Shown: positions 1 to 9,713 of the stretch, in pieces
Position numbering within the stretch: position 1 is the first letter of the stretch
Layout: each line of letters begins with the position of its first letter
From: Psychroflexus salarius
GTDB lineage: Bacteria; Bacteroidota; Bacteroidia; Flavobacteriales; Flavobacteriaceae
Reading direction: 5' to 3'
DNA: 64,000 bases
NCBI RefSeq assembly: GCF_900129035.1
Contig: NZ_FQTW01000003.1
Span: 219,649 to 283,648, forward strand
Notes under the pieces: generated by a model
Seen by the model: only the letters and a program-made list of their open reading frames with translations
What the model was told of the DNA's origin: nothing
The model's database searches: none
Position numbers and translations under genes: made by a program

Positions 1-413
1 CCAGATTCTCCTTGCGCGTCTATAAAATCACCTACTTTAAAGGGTTTGAGCATAATAATCAAGACGCCACCAGCAAAATTAGATAGAGAACCTTGTAATG
101 CTAAACCAATCGCTAAACCTGCTGCTGCTAGTATAGCCGCAAATGAGGTAGTTTCTACGCCTAGTTTAGAGATGACAAAAATAAAGAGTAATATCTTTAA
201 GACTACGCTTAAAATGCTCAACGCAAAACCTCTAACACCTGGATCTACTTCACGTTTTTCCATTATTTTCTTGATTCTTCCCATGACTAGCTTAATAAGC
301 CACAAGCCAAGAATTAAAATAACTAATGCGCCAATAATGCTTGGTAAATAACCAATTAAAGTATCTAAGCCGTGCTTGGCTAAACTTGTTAAATTTTCTA
401 CTGAATTGTTCAT
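1..413 (-). CDS. mscS: MscS-family small-conductance mechanosensitive channel (N-terminal part, cut by window edge)
   Basis: The reverse strand from ATG at 413 encodes about 137 residues before running off the window. The protein begins MNNSVENLTSL, has two hydrophobic helices (about residues 18-42 and 63-82), then the Gly/Ala-rich pore-lining helix with AAAGLAIGLALQGSLSN, followed by KPFKVGDFID, which starts the MscS beta domain. This TM3 pattern is diagnostic of MscS channels, which open on membrane tension and release solutes during osmotic downshock in the inner membrane. The C-terminal cytoplasmic cage lies outside the window. It is on the same strand as metG upstream but separated by about 45 bases. 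Family call is firm; full length cannot be judged. Confidence 0.9.
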   Translation of the reverse strand, partial: MNNSVENLTSLAKHGLDTLIGYLPSIIGALVILILGLWLIKLVMGRIKKIMEKREVDPGVRGFALSILSVVLKILLFIFVISKLGVETTSFAAILAAAGLAIGLALQGSLSNFAGGVLIIMLKPFKVGDFIDAQGES

Positions 414-459
414 AAGTGTTAGGTTGTTGTTTATAATGCTTAAATATATAATAATAAAA

Positions 460-2523
460 TTATGAAATTATCATTCCATTGCCAAAATTATTTTCGATGT
501 TCACAAAACTAAGCTTGCCTTTAGCATCAGTTGCCATTAAAATCATACCTTCACTTAATGTCCCACGAAGCTTAATGGGTTTTAAGTTAACAACAACCGA
601 AACTTTCTTACCGATGATGTCTTCTGGCTTAAAGTGTTCAGCTATGCCTGAAACAATAGTTCGCTGGTCTATACCTGTATCTACTTTTAATGCAAGTAAC
701 TTTTTAGCTTTTGGCATTTTTTCTGCAGAAAGAATGGTAGCTGTTCTGATATCTAATTTAGAAAAATCGTCAAAACTAACTTCTTCTTTTTGCGGCTCAA
801 TTTCTGAATTGCCCAATTGATTGTCTTGCTTGGTTTGTCTTAATTTATCTAGTTGACGTTGGATAGCATCGTCTTCAACTTTTGTAAACAATAATTCAGC
901 GGAATTGATTTGATGATTAGTTGGAATTAATTCATCTAGGCTTGAAATAAGATTCCAATTTAATTTATTTTCAAGTGTATCAAGACTCAACATGTTTTTT
1001 AACTTAGTTGAAGTAAATGGTAAAAATGGTTCTGAAATAATGCTTAAACCAGCAGCTATTTGAAGTGCTACATACATGATGCTTTGTGTGCGCTCAGGAT
1101 TGGTTTTTTGAAGTTTCCATGGTTCTTCATCAGCCAAATATTTATTGCCAAGTCTTGCAATGTTCATCATTTTAGCTTGGGCTTCTCTAAAGCGGTAAAG
1201 TTCAATTGATTCAGAAATACCTTGAGTCGATTCCTTTAGTGTTTTTAAAGTGTCTAAATCAACCTTTGTTAATTCGCCCTTTTCAGGAACTTGACCTTGG
1301 TAATATTTATTGGTTAATACCACTACACGATTAATGAAATTCCCAAAAATACCAACTAATTCGCTGTTATTACGGGTTTGAAAGTCTTTCCATGTAAAGT
1401 CATTATCTTTAGTTTCGGGTGCATTAGCCGTTAAGGCATATCGCAAAACATCCTGCTGATTTGGGAAATCATCAAGGTATTCATGTAGCCAAACTGCCCA
1501 GTTTTTTGAGGTTGATAGCTTTTGGCCTTCTAGATTTAAAAATTCGTTAGATGGTACATTATCTGGTAAAATATAGTCGCCATGAGCCTTTAGCATTACA
1601 GGAAAAATAATACAATGAAATACAATATTGTCTTTACCAATAAAATGAACGAGTTTAGTATCTTGGTCTTTCCAATAAGGTTCCCATTCTTTTTGCTCAC
1701 GTTTTGCCCATTCTTTTGTAGATGAAATATAGCCTATCGGTGCATCAAACCAAACGTAAAGCACTTTGCCATCTGCATTTTTAACAGGAACAGGAATACC
1801 CCAATCTAAATCGCGCGTTACAGCTCTGGGTCTTAAGCCATCGTCAATCCAAGATTTACATTGACCATAAACATTTGGCTTCCAGTCATTTTTATGGTCA
1901 TTTAAAATCCACTGCTTCAACCAATCATTATATTGGTCTAATGGTAAAAACCAGTGTTTGGTTTCTTTTAAGGTTGGTGTGTTTCCTGTGATAGCAGATT
2001 TAGGCTGAATTAAATCAGTCGCGTTTAAAGAGCTTCCGCATTTTTCACATTGATCACCATAAGCTTCTTCATTTCCGCATTTTGGACAAGTACCTGTAAC
2101 AAACCGATCGGCTAAAAACTGCTTGGCTTCAGCATCGTAGAGTTGCTCTGTAGTTTCCTCAATAAACTTATCATTTTCATAAAGTGTTTTAAAAAACTCT
2201 GAAGCTGTTTCATGATGAACTTCAGCTGAAGTTCTTGAATAGTTATCAAATTGAATTCCGAAGTCTTCAAATGATTTTTTGATGATTGTATTGTAACGGT
2301 CTACCACTTGCTGTGGTGTAATGCCTTCTTTTTTTGCTTTTATCGTAATAGGAACGCCGTGCTCATCGCTGCCGCAAACAAAGACCACATCTTTTTCGTT
2401 TAATTTAAGGTAGCGTGTGTAAATATCGGCAGGAATGTAAACACCAGCTAAATGGCCAATATGTATTGGGCCATTGGTATAAGGTAAAGCTGCTGTAATG
2501 GTATAACGTTTTGGGTTCTTCAT
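460..2523 (-). CDS. metG: Methionyl-tRNA synthetase
   Basis: Charges tRNA-Met with methionine in the cytoplasm. The 687-residue protein has the class I HIGH signature near residue 20 ([11 protein letters not shown]), a knuckle with CPKCG and CEKCG at about 145-165 for zinc, and the KMSKS-equivalent KLSTS near 335. Residues from about 584 to the end ([14 protein letters not shown] onward) form the EMAP/Trbp111-type tRNA-binding domain found in long MetG forms that dimerise. Length fits this class. Start is ATG at 2523. A TACCTTTG box lies 27 bases upstream. It is transcribed alone, divergent from the gene at 2649. Confidence 0.98.
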   Translation of the reverse strand: MKNPKRYTITAALPYTNGPIHIGHLAGVYIPADIYTRYLKLNEKDVVFVCGSDEHGVPITIKAKKEGITPQQVVDRYNTIIKKSFEDFGIQFDNYSRTSAEVHHETASEFFKTLYENDKFIEETTEQLYDAEAKQFLADRFVTGTCPKCGNEEAYGDQCEKCGSSLNATDLIQPKSAITGNTPTLKETKHWFLPLDQYNDWLKQWILNDHKNDWKPNVYGQCKSWIDDGLRPRAVTRDLDWGIPVPVKNADGKVLYVWFDAPIGYISSTKEWAKREQKEWEPYWKDQDTKLVHFIGKDNIVFHCIIFPVMLKAHGDYILPDNVPSNEFLNLEGQKLSTSKNWAVWLHEYLDDFPNQQDVLRYALTANAPETKDNDFTWKDFQTRNNSELVGIFGNFINRVVVLTNKYYQGQVPEKGELTKVDLDTLKTLKESTQGISESIELYRFREAQAKMMNIARLGNKYLADEEPWKLQKTNPERTQSIMYVALQIAAGLSIISEPFLPFTSTKLKNMLSLDTLENKLNWNLISSLDELIPTNHQINSAELLFTKVEDDAIQRQLDKLRQTKQDNQLGNSEIEPQKEEVSFDDFSKLDIRTATILSAEKMPKAKKLLALKVDTGIDQRTIVSGIAEHFKPEDIIGKKVSVVVNLKPIKLRGTLSEGMILMATDAKGKLSFVNIENNFGNGMIIS

Positions 2524-2549
2524 GATTATTTATCCGTTTACTAATAGCG

Positions 2550-2557
2550 CAAAGGTA
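2550..2557 (-). promoter_or_regulatory. Bacteroidetes-type -7 box upstream of metG
   Basis: The minus strand reads TACCTTTG, an exact fit to the TAnnTTTG -7 element of Bacteroidetes sigma-ABfr promoters, 27 bases before the metG ATG. I see no clear TTTG -33 element at the usual spacing, so the assignment rests on the -7 box and position only. Confidence 0.4.
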
Positions 2558-2648
2558 ATTAAACATGATTACATTATATATGAGGAATAATACCTAAATG
2601 CATAGAGATTATTTACTAGTTTTGTGAAGTCGTGTACAAAATAGAGAT

Positions 2649-3266
2649 GTGAAAACAACATTAAATACATTTACTTTAATTTTAACCTTAATAATTAGCT
2701 TAAATCTTTATGCTCAAATCAGCAATAATGATAAACAAGTTAGTCTTGAAAAATCTATTAACGGATTTCAAACAGGCTTTTTAGGTATTTGGCTTTATAA
2801 TGAAAGTCGATTATCTCATACATTCGCTTTAAGAAGTCAAATAGGGATTGACTTTAGGTTAGAAGGTGTTGGTCAGTTTGAATCAGTTGGACCAAACGAT
2901 GATTTTTACGGGATTTTACATTTAAGCTTAGCCCCGAGATGGTATTATAATTTAAAGAATCGATTTAATAAAGCGAAAAGCGTTAAACGTAACAGCGGAA
3001 ACTTTATAGAATTGTTTGTGGTTGGTAATTTTGAAAATTTATCATTTACTAATAATGAAAGAATTAGAAGTTTAGACCAAATTAAATTTATACCAAAATG
3101 GGGTATAAGACGTACAGTTGGTAAACATTTTGTCTATGAAGCCGGAATAGGTTTTGGTTATGAGTACTACCTTAATGAAACTTCAAGATCTGTTGGTATT
3201 TTTGGCTCAGGTTCAAAAGGGAATTTTTCAGCTGACATTCATTTACGGATAGGTTTAGATTTGTAA
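2649..3266 (+). CDS. Secreted or outer-membrane protein of unknown function, beta-barrel-like
   Basis: No family is recognised. The 205-residue product starts at GTG 2649 with a Sec signal peptide ending near LNLYAQ (residue 23). The rest alternates hydrophobic and polar residues and ends in IHLRIGLDL, a pattern common in small outer-membrane barrels of Bacteroidetes (aromatic or hydrophobic alternation in the last strand). There is no nearby ATG in frame downstream before the signal peptide, so GTG is the likely start; a TAGTTTTG box at 2617-2624 could be its promoter. It precedes ldcA by 32 bases. A barrel assignment is inference from pattern only. Confidence 0.6.
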   Translation: MKTTLNTFTLILTLIISLNLYAQISNNDKQVSLEKSINGFQTGFLGIWLYNESRLSHTFALRSQIGIDFRLEGVGQFESVGPNDDFYGILHLSLAPRWYYNLKNRFNKAKSVKRNSGNFIELFVVGNFENLSFTNNERIRSLDQIKFIPKWGIRRTVGKHFVYEAGIGFGYEYYLNETSRSVGIFGSGSKGNFSADIHLRIGLDL

Positions 3267-3298
3267 GATTTCCCTATTTTAGTAAATCAAATTGAATC

Positions 3299-4195
3299 AT
3301 GTTAAAACCACCACAACTAAATAAAGGTGATAAAGTTGCCATTATAGCGACGGCGCGAAAAGTGGCCTTAGCAGATTTACAACCGGCAATACTGTTGTTA
3401 GAATCTTGGGGATTTCAATCCGTAATTGGCACAAGTATTGGTTTAGAACAAGATCAGTTTGCCGGAAGTGATCAAGCACGTGCAGCCGATTTACAAACAC
3501 AAATTAATAATCCCGAAATAAAAGCAATTTGGTGTGCTAAAGGTGGTTATGGTAGCGTTCGTATTTTAGATTTAGTCGATTTTTCTGTGCTGTTAACTCA
3601 GCCTAAGTGGCTCATTGGTTATAGCGATGTCACCGCTATACATGCGCATTTAAATCGATTGGGCGTCATGAGTATGCATGGCCAAATGGCTGTTGGTGTA
3701 GACCAAAAATCAGCCGAAAGTATACAAAGTTTAGAGCAACTTTTAAAAGGCGAAGCGCTAGCTTATAAATTTGAATCGAGTCACTTCAACCGAAACGGTA
3801 AAGCTAAAGGAAAGCTCATCGGTGGTAATTTATCGGTCATTTATTCTTTATGTGGCAGTAATTCAGCACTAATTCCCGAAAATTCCATCTTGGTTTTAGA
3901 AGATTTAGATGAATATCTATACCATATAGACCGAATGATGCAAAACTTGAAACGCAATGGCTATTTTAATCAACTAAGCGCTTTAATAATTGGTGGAATG
4001 ACTGAAATGAATGACAATTCAATACCTTTTGGCCAATCTGCTGAAGAAATTATTACTGAAGCGGTAGCTAAATTTAATTTTCCGGTTTGTTTTAACTTTC
4101 CTTGTGGCCACATTATTAATAATCAAACTTTTATTCACGGTCACCCCGTTTCGGTTGAAGTGACCGATGAAGTAAGTAAAATCTCTTATATGTAA
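3299..4195 (+). CDS. ldcA: LD-carboxypeptidase (peptidase family S66)
   Basis: Cleaves the L,D bond of tetrapeptides during murein recycling, in the cytoplasm. The 298-residue length is standard. The nucleophile sits in GYSD (Ser109), with the downstream Glu in LVLEDLDE (about residue 200) and the His in FPCGH (about 270), matching the Ser-Glu-His triad of family S66. The N-terminal motif KGDKVAIIATAR is also typical. The stop codon overlaps the ATG of the following YraN-like gene by one base (TAATG), indicating translational coupling. Confidence 0.93.
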   Translation: MLKPPQLNKGDKVAIIATARKVALADLQPAILLLESWGFQSVIGTSIGLEQDQFAGSDQARAADLQTQINNPEIKAIWCAKGGYGSVRILDLVDFSVLLTQPKWLIGYSDVTAIHAHLNRLGVMSMHGQMAVGVDQKSAESIQSLEQLLKGEALAYKFESSHFNRNGKAKGKLIGGNLSVIYSLCGSNSALIPENSILVLEDLDEYLYHIDRMMQNLKRNGYFNQLSALIIGGMTEMNDNSIPFGQSAEEIITEAVAKFNFPVCFNFPCGHIINNQTFIHGHPVSVEVTDEVSKISYM

Positions 4196-4554
4196 TGGCT
4201 GCACATAATGATTTAGGCAAACAGGGTGAAAAAGAGGCCGTAGAATTATTGTTAAAAAAAGGCTACAAAATTTTAGAAACGAATTATACTTTTCAAAAAG
4301 CCGAAATAGATATTATTGCCAAAACTACTACTGAATTGGTAGTTGTAGAAGTAAAAACCCGAAGCACGCCTGATTTTGGTGATCCTCAAGATTTTGTAAA
4401 ACCTGCACAAATCAAAAGACTCGTTAATGCAATAGACCACTACATTCAACAAAACGATATTGATTTAGAGGTGCGATTTGATATTATTGCCATTATTAAA
4501 AATAGACTAGGAAAACGCATTGAGCATCTCGAAGATGCGTTTTACTTTTTTTAG
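4195..4554 (+). CDS. UPF0102 / YraN-family nuclease-like protein
   Basis: The 119-residue protein begins AHNDLGKQGEKEAVELL and carries EIDIIAKT and VVEVKTR, the D/E...ExK residues of the PD-(D/E)XK nuclease fold seen in YraN/UPF0102 proteins. In some bacteria the family is linked to Holliday junction or DNA-repair functions, but no reaction can be assigned here. It starts one base inside the ldcA stop codon. Length and motifs are complete. Confidence 0.9.
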   Translation: MAAHNDLGKQGEKEAVELLLKKGYKILETNYTFQKAEIDIIAKTTTELVVVEVKTRSTPDFGDPQDFVKPAQIKRLVNAIDHYIQQNDIDLEVRFDIIAIIKNRLGKRIEHLEDAFYFF

Positions 4555-4604
4555 CATAACTTAAACACTTGTATTGCCTTGTATTTCATAACTTTAAATA
4601 AAAA

Positions 4605-4826
4605 ATGAAATCTAAAGGTATCTTTTTGTTGGCGCTATCAACCTTAATTTTAATTACAGTTACAATTTTTGCAAGTATGAACTTGGCATTTTCGTGGGTG
4701 TTTTACTTAACCTTAATTGGCCAGGTTGTGTTAATATTTGCCGTTTATCATGTGTTAACTGATAATTATACAACCGAAAAAGTGTTTAATGATTGGTATG
4801 AAGACCGACCAGATTTGTCTAAATAA
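4605..4826 (+). CDS. Small two-helix membrane protein
   Basis: A 73-residue protein with two hydrophobic segments (about residues 5-26 and 29-50) and a charged tail ending WYEDRPDLSK. I do not recognise a named family. It is followed within a few bases by a strong hairpin terminator, which supports it as a real transcribed gene ending a unit. Topology prediction: short N-terminus, two membrane helices, acidic tail of about 22 residues. Confidence 0.65.
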   Translation: MKSKGIFLLALSTLILITVTIFASMNLAFSWVFYLTLIGQVVLIFAVYHVLTDNYTTEKVFNDWYEDRPDLSK

Positions 4827-4829
4827 AAA

Positions 4830-4851
4830 AGCTGTCTAGAGTTAGACAGCT
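4830..4851 (+). terminator. Bidirectional hairpin terminator between the small membrane protein and tRNA-Ala
   Basis: AGCTGTCTA (4830-4838), loop GAGT, TAGACAGCT (4843-4851), a perfect 9-bp stem flanked by A-run and T-run. It can end both the plus-strand gene and the minus-strand tRNA. Confidence 0.85.
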
Positions 4852-4855
4852 TTTG

Positions 4856-4931
<76 letters not shown>

Positions 4932-5028
4932 TTCTAAAAGATGAGACAAATATAAATGTATTGGTTAAAAATGAGTCTAAAAATTATAAAAAGTTTAGGG
5001 ATTAAATACGTTTTTAAAAACTAAATGT

Positions 5029-5431
<403 letters not shown>

Positions 5432-6016
5432 ATGGAAGATTTTTGGTTATATTTTAAATTAGGCTTTAATCATGTTTTAGATGCTACTGCCTATGATCAT
5501 GTTTTATTTATCGCCGTTTTAGTGGCAGCCTATTCCCTAAAGCAATGGAAACGCATACTAGCATTGGTAAGCTTATTTACCGTCGGTCATTGTTTGTCTT
5601 TAGCTTTAGCGGCTTTTGATATTTTACATTTTGATAAAGCAATAATTGAATTTCTAATTCCTTTGAGTATTGTATTAACTGCCATCTTCAATTTATTTAC
5701 AGCAGGTAAAGATACTGGTGGAACAAAATCTGCTGTTTTATATATTATTACCTTATTTTTTGGCTTAGTGCATGGTTTTGGCTTTTCGACTTACTTCAAT
5801 ATGTTATCTGAAGGCGCGTCTGATATTGCCTTAATGCTTCTTGAATTTGCTTTAGGCATTGAAGCGTCTCAACTGGTTGTAGTGCTAGTTATTTTAATTT
5901 TATCTGGTATTTTTCAAACACTTTTACGCTTTTCAAAACGCGATTGGGTGTTAATTATATCATCGGTTGTATTAGGACTTAGTCTACCTTTATTGTTTGA
6001 TAATTGGATTTTTTAA
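5432..6016 (+). CDS. HupE/UreJ-like membrane protein
   Basis: A 194-residue integral membrane protein with about six to seven hydrophobic segments. The N-terminal GFNHVLDATAYDHVLFI and TVGHCLSLAL carry the His/Asp-rich helices of the HupE/UreJ group, which includes nickel or cobalt permeases of hydrogenase and urease operons. The branch in Bacteroidetes stands without hydrogenase or urease genes, as here, so the transported substrate is not established. It ends three bases before the dCMP deaminase ATG, and probably shares its transcript with that gene and the following protease. Confidence 0.8.
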   Translation: MEDFWLYFKLGFNHVLDATAYDHVLFIAVLVAAYSLKQWKRILALVSLFTVGHCLSLALAAFDILHFDKAIIEFLIPLSIVLTAIFNLFTAGKDTGGTKSAVLYIITLFFGLVHGFGFSTYFNMLSEGASDIALMLLEFALGIEASQLVVVLVILILSGIFQTLLRFSKRDWVLIISSVVLGLSLPLLFDNWIF

Positions 6017-6019
6017 TTG

Positions 6020-6463
6020 ATGTTTATGACCGATGCCAAACAGCATAAATTCGATAAAGCTTATTTAAGAATAGCTCGTGAATGGGGTAAGCTATCGCAT
6101 TGTGAAAGGAAAAAAGTGGGTGCAATTATTGTTAAAGAACGCATGATTATTTCAGACGGCTACAATGGCACACCTACTGGTTTTGAAAATTACTGTGAAG
6201 ATGATGAAGGTTACACCAAATGGTATGTTTTACATGCTGAAGCTAACGCTATTTTAAAAGTGGCAGGATCAACACAATCTTGCCGAGGTGCAACACTTTA
6301 CATTACCTTGTCGCCATGTAAAGAATGTAGTAAATTAATTCATCAAGCAGGTATCACTCGTGTGGTATATCAAAATGCTTATAAAGACAATGCTGGTCTT
6401 AATTTTTTAAAAAAAGCTGGTGTAGACATTAAACAAGTTAGTAATTTAGAAGAATCGATTTAA
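6020..6463 (+). CDS. comEB: dCMP deaminase (ComEB-type zinc deaminase)
   Basis: Converts dCMP to dUMP, feeding thymidylate synthesis. The 147-residue protein has the zinc-deaminase signature HAEAN (His ligand plus catalytic Glu) and SPCKEC (two Cys ligands), and the conserved GYNGTPTGFENC-like substrate loop (here GYNGTPTGFENYCED) of dCMP deaminases. The frame extends to a TTG at 6017, but ATG at 6020 or 6026 is the more likely start. The gene sits between the HupE-like gene and the S41 protease with short gaps, suggesting co-transcription. Confidence 0.92.
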   Translation: MFMTDAKQHKFDKAYLRIAREWGKLSHCERKKVGAIIVKERMIISDGYNGTPTGFENYCEDDEGYTKWYVLHAEANAILKVAGSTQSCRGATLYITLSPCKECSKLIHQAGITRVVYQNAYKDNAGLNFLKKAGVDIKQVSNLEESI

Positions 6464-6478
6464 AAAAGAATAGCATTA

Positions 6479-8047
6479 ATGAATAATTCAACTAAAATTT
6501 ACTTACCCATAATTATAGCAATAGCTGTTGTTAGTGGCATGTATCTTGGTCAATGGTTGAATTACCCAGAAAAAGCGGCATCTACTTCAGCCAACCAAAA
6601 GTTTTCTCGCTTCATTAATTATATAGACCAGTCTTATGTTGATGAGGTCAACACAGATAGCTTAGTTGAAGTCAGTCTTCAGTCGATATTAAAACAATTA
6701 GACCCACATTCAACCTATATTTCGAGCCTAAATTACGATCAAGTTCAAGCTGAAATGCGAGGCGACTTTGTAGGCATTGGCATTAGTTTTTTTACCATAA
6801 ATGATACTATTGCAGTTATTAATACCATTCCTGATGGGCCAAGCGATCTCGCGGGTATTTTGCCAGGAGATAGAATTGTTTCAGCTAATAATAAAAATCT
6901 AATTACCAGCACGACAGATTCTATCTTTAGCGTTTTAAAAGGCAAACCTAATACTCAGGTTAATTTAAAGGTGAAAAGAGCTAATCAAAAGCGTTTGTTA
7001 GATTTTAGTTTGATGCGAAAACGTGTACCCTTAAAAAGCGTTGATGCGGGTTTTATGCTTAACGACAGTTTAGGTTACATTAAACTTAATCGCTTTTCAG
7101 AAACTACCTATAGTGAATTTAAAGCAAAACTTAATCAACTTCAACCTAAAAACCCTAAGGGAATTATTATAGACTTGCGCAATAATGGTGGTGGCTACAT
7201 GAAAGAGGCAACAGATATTTTAGATGAATTTCTCAGCGATGAAACCTTGATGGTATTTACAAAAAATAAAGATGGTCAAGTTAATAAACGTTTTGCAACA
7301 TCTTCTGGAGCCTTTGAAGATACAAATGTTTATGTGTTGATTAATGAAAAAACAGCTTCCGCGAGCGAAGTAATTGCCGGAGCCATTCAAGACAACGATC
7401 GCGGTTTAATTATTGGTCGTCGATCTTTTGGTAAAGGTTTAGTGCAACGCGAAATGAAGCTTGGTGATGGTAGCGCCTTAAGATTAACTGTAGCACGTTA
7501 TTATACGCCAACTGGTCGTTCAATTCAACGACCTTATGATGCAGGTACTGATGATTATTATGACGATTACCAAAGTCGCTACGTCAATGGTGAAATGAAG
7601 TTTAAAGATAGCATGAGTGTTAATAAAAATCTTCAATATAAAACCCCAAAGGGTAAAATTGTTTATGGCGGCGGTGGAATTATTCCTGACGTTTTTGTCC
7701 CAATAAAAGACACTCAAACTGAAAAAGACATCAAATTTATGTTTGAAGGTGGCGTCATGTCTCGTTTTATGTTCAATCAGTTAGATCAACACCGAGATTA
7801 TTATAATGCCTTATCAGAAAACGAATTTTTGTCGAGTGATTTAATTACTTACAAAATGATTGAAGATTTCGAAAATTATTTAGGCGACTTTAGTATGAGT
7901 TATGATTTTGATAGCAGCATCAAACAGCTAAAAATCTACCTTAAAGCTACCATGGCGCAACAATTATTCGACGATAATTTAGCTAATCAAATTATTGCAG
8001 ATCATGACTTGATGATAAAAAGGCTATTACAACTAAAATCTAATTAG
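6479..8047 (+). CDS. ctpA: C-terminal processing peptidase, family S41 (CtpA/Prc-like)
   Basis: Periplasmic, membrane-anchored protease of 522 residues. Order: uncleaved signal anchor at about 8-26, N-terminal helical domain, PDZ domain at about 85-165, then the S41 catalytic domain with nucleophile Ser in TASASEVIAGA and Lys in FGKGLVQ, followed by RYYTPTGRSIQ. These proteases trim C-termini of exported proteins. A C-terminal extension of about 120 residues follows the catalytic core, as in other Bacteroidetes members. The gene's last 8 bases overlap the convergent small membrane protein at 8040. Confidence 0.95.
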   Translation: MNNSTKIYLPIIIAIAVVSGMYLGQWLNYPEKAASTSANQKFSRFINYIDQSYVDEVNTDSLVEVSLQSILKQLDPHSTYISSLNYDQVQAEMRGDFVGIGISFFTINDTIAVINTIPDGPSDLAGILPGDRIVSANNKNLITSTTDSIFSVLKGKPNTQVNLKVKRANQKRLLDFSLMRKRVPLKSVDAGFMLNDSLGYIKLNRFSETTYSEFKAKLNQLQPKNPKGIIIDLRNNGGGYMKEATDILDEFLSDETLMVFTKNKDGQVNKRFATSSGAFEDTNVYVLINEKTASASEVIAGAIQDNDRGLIIGRRSFGKGLVQREMKLGDGSALRLTVARYYTPTGRSIQRPYDAGTDDYYDDYQSRYVNGEMKFKDSMSVNKNLQYKTPKGKIVYGGGGIIPDVFVPIKDTQTEKDIKFMFEGGVMSRFMFNQLDQHRDYYNALSENEFLSSDLITYKMIEDFENYLGDFSMSYDFDSSIKQLKIYLKATMAQQLFDDNLANQIIADHDLMIKRLLQLKSN

Positions 8048-8246
8048 AATCTTCTTCGTACTTCTTTTTTAAATTCTGAGATAAGCGCAAAATTATCAAC
8101 AAAATAATAGCGGCTAAAGCTATAAATGCAGCTATAACTGAATCAAAACTACGGCCTGTTAAAGGCGAGGAATAATCAATAATAACCAAATTGTAGATTA
8201 AAAAGCCCAATGCAAAAACCAATAAAAATCGAATAAAAAACGTCAT
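8040..8246 (-). CDS. Small membrane protein, unknown
   Basis: A 68-residue protein with two hydrophobic segments (about 3-23 and 37-57) and a basic-acidic tail KKKYEEDSN. No family recognised. It follows the marC-like gene on the same strand with a 5-base gap and overlaps the 3' end of the S41 protease gene tail to tail by 8 bases. Coding is supported by the tight spacing, the ATG start and the clean two-helix layout. Confidence 0.6.
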   Translation of the reverse strand: MTFFIRFLLVFALGFLIYNLVIIDYSSPLTGRSFDSVIAAFIALAAIILLIILRLSQNLKKKYEEDSN

Positions 8247-8251
8247 AAATC

Positions 8252-8830
8252 TTAAAATAAATCTTGAATATTTGCAGCAAATAATTTAACCGCAATCGCT
8301 AACAAAATTACACCAAATATTTTACGAATTACGCTAATTCCTTGTTGACCTAATAATTTTTCAATTTTTTTAGATGATTTTAAGACGATATAAACAATAA
8401 TCACGTTTATAATAATAGCAACAATAATATTTGGCGTTGCAAATTCAGACTTTAACGATAAAATTGAAGTCATTGTTCCTGCACCTGCCACTAACGGAAA
8501 TGCTAATGGCACAATGGCAGCTGTTTCTGGTGCATCATCTTTATAAAGTTGTATACCTAGAATCATTTCAATAGCCAAAAAGAATATAATAAAAGCACCT
8601 GCAACCGCAAATGAGTTAACATCAATGCCGATTAAACTTAAAATGGTTTCACCAATAAATAGAAATAAAACCATTAGGATCGCAGCTACAACAGAAGCTT
8701 TTTCGCTCTGAATGTGACCAACTTTTTTTCGTAAATCTACAATGATGGGAATACTCCCAATAATATCAATCACAGCAAATAAAATCATCCCTGCTGTGAA
8801 AATTTCTTTAAAATCAAACAAGCCTAACAT
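8252..8830 (-). CDS. marC: MarC-family integral membrane protein
   Basis: A 192-residue protein with six predicted membrane helices; FAVIDIIGSIPII, VAGAFIIFFLAIEM and AFPLVAGAGTMTSIL are MarC/UPF0056 signatures. The family was once linked to multiple antibiotic resistance but its transport substrate is not known. The frame opens at ATG 8878, yet the family's conserved start MLGLFDFKEIF corresponds to ATG 8830, which I chose. It runs divergently from the DUF3109 gene and leads into the small membrane gene at 8040-8246. Confidence 0.9.
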   Translation of the reverse strand: MLGLFDFKEIFTAGMILFAVIDIIGSIPIIVDLRKKVGHIQSEKASVVAAILMVLFLFIGETILSLIGIDVNSFAVAGAFIIFFLAIEMILGIQLYKDDAPETAAIVPLAFPLVAGAGTMTSILSLKSEFATPNIIVAIIINVIIVYIVLKSSKKIEKLLGQQGISVIRKIFGVILLAIAVKLFAANIQDLF

Positions 8831-8909
8831 TTTAAAATTTTTTGCAAAAGTAATTCTAGAAATTTGAAATGGCATCAATTTAAAGGCACTTTTTCTTTTA
8901 ATAAATGGT

Positions 8910-8917
8910 TAAATTTG
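8910..8917 (+). promoter_or_regulatory. TAnnTTTG -7 box just upstream of the DUF3109 gene
   Basis: TAAATTTG ends 4 bases before ATG 8922, so a promoter here would give an almost leaderless transcript. No -33 TTTG is obvious, so support is limited. Confidence 0.35.
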
Positions 8918-8921
8918 CGGC

Positions 8922-9494
8922 ATGATTCAAATCGGAAAAACACTCATTTCAGAAGCTATTATCGATACAGAGTTTACCTGTAATTTATCAGCTTGTAAAG
9001 GTGAATGTTGTGTGGCTGGTGATGCTGGAGCGCCTTTAGAAGAAAAAGAACTCGCAATTTTAGAGGACATTTATCCAAAAGTAAAACCTTATTTGCGCGA
9101 AGAAGGAATTGCGGCTATCGAAGCTCAAGGCACACATGTGATGTCAGATTTTAACGAACCTGAAACACCTTTAGTCAATGGTGCCGAATGTGCTTATGTA
9201 ACTTTTTCAAAAGACGGTATGGCTTTATGTGGTATAGAAAAAGCTTACCGCGATGGTAAAATTGACTTCAAAAAACCAGTATCTTGTGAACTCTACCCAA
9301 TTCGAGTACAAAAATTATCTGAACTTGAAGCCGTCAATTATGATAAGTGGTCTATTTGTGATGCAGCTTGTAGTTTGGGCCAAGAATTAGAAGTGCCTGT
9401 ATATAAATTCACCAAAAATGCGCTAATTAGAAAATTTGGTCAAGATTGGTATGAAGCCCTAGAAAAAGTTGTTTTAAAACTCGAAAACGAGTAG
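8922..9494 (+). CDS. DUF3109-family cysteine-rich protein
   Basis: A 190-residue cytoplasmic protein with ordered cysteines: CNLSACKGECC near residue 20-31, CAY and LCGIEKAY in the middle, SCELYPIRV, and SICDAAC near 150. The spacing resembles the YkgJ/DUF3109 group, thought to bind a metal or iron-sulfur cluster; the biochemical role is unknown. Start codon follows a TAAATTTG box by four bases. It stands alone between marC (divergent) and nrdB, with about 220 bases before nrdB. Confidence 0.85.
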   Translation: MIQIGKTLISEAIIDTEFTCNLSACKGECCVAGDAGAPLEEKELAILEDIYPKVKPYLREEGIAAIEAQGTHVMSDFNEPETPLVNGAECAYVTFSKDGMALCGIEKAYRDGKIDFKKPVSCELYPIRVQKLSELEAVNYDKWSICDAACSLGQELEVPVYKFTKNALIRKFGQDWYEALEKVVLKLENE

Positions 9495-9600
9495 CTTCTT
9501 TTTAATCTACTTGTCTACTTTTTAAGTTTAAAAACTTCAACAAATATTAAATTTTTAGGGTAGTAATTTCAAATAGCTTGAATACACTAAGCTTTTCAGA

Positions 9601-9624
9601 TTGTTAATAACTTTGTTGATAACC
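9601..9624 (+). promoter_or_regulatory. Tandem DnaA-box-like 12-mers upstream of nrdB
   Basis: TTGTTAATAACT (9601-9612) is followed directly by TTGTTGATAACC (9613-9624). Read on the minus strand, the cores are TTATTAACAA and TTATCAACAA, one to two changes from the bacterial DnaA box TTATCCACA. E. coli nrdAB is controlled by DnaA boxes, so a similar role is plausible here, but this is inference from similarity. Confidence 0.4.
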
Positions 9625-9654
9625 TCTGCTCAAATCATAGCAAAAAAGCAAACT

Positions 9655-9662
9655 TATTTTTG
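9655..9662 (+). promoter_or_regulatory. TAnnTTTG -7 box upstream of nrdB
   Basis: TATTTTTG, 51 bases before the chosen nrdB ATG at 9714. It lies 31 bases downstream of the tandem DnaA-like repeats. A -33 TTTG at the normal distance is absent, which would fit an activator-dependent or weak promoter, or a chance match. Confidence 0.35.
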
Positions 9663-9713
9663 ATATTTGTTAGCACACTTTTTCAAAAAAACAAACATCA
9701 AAATCACTTAGTT

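Noticed and set aside
46..351. Plus-strand open frame of about 100 codons at the left edge
   Set aside because: It is antisense to the MscS pore helix, whose protein signature on the minus strand is unmistakable.
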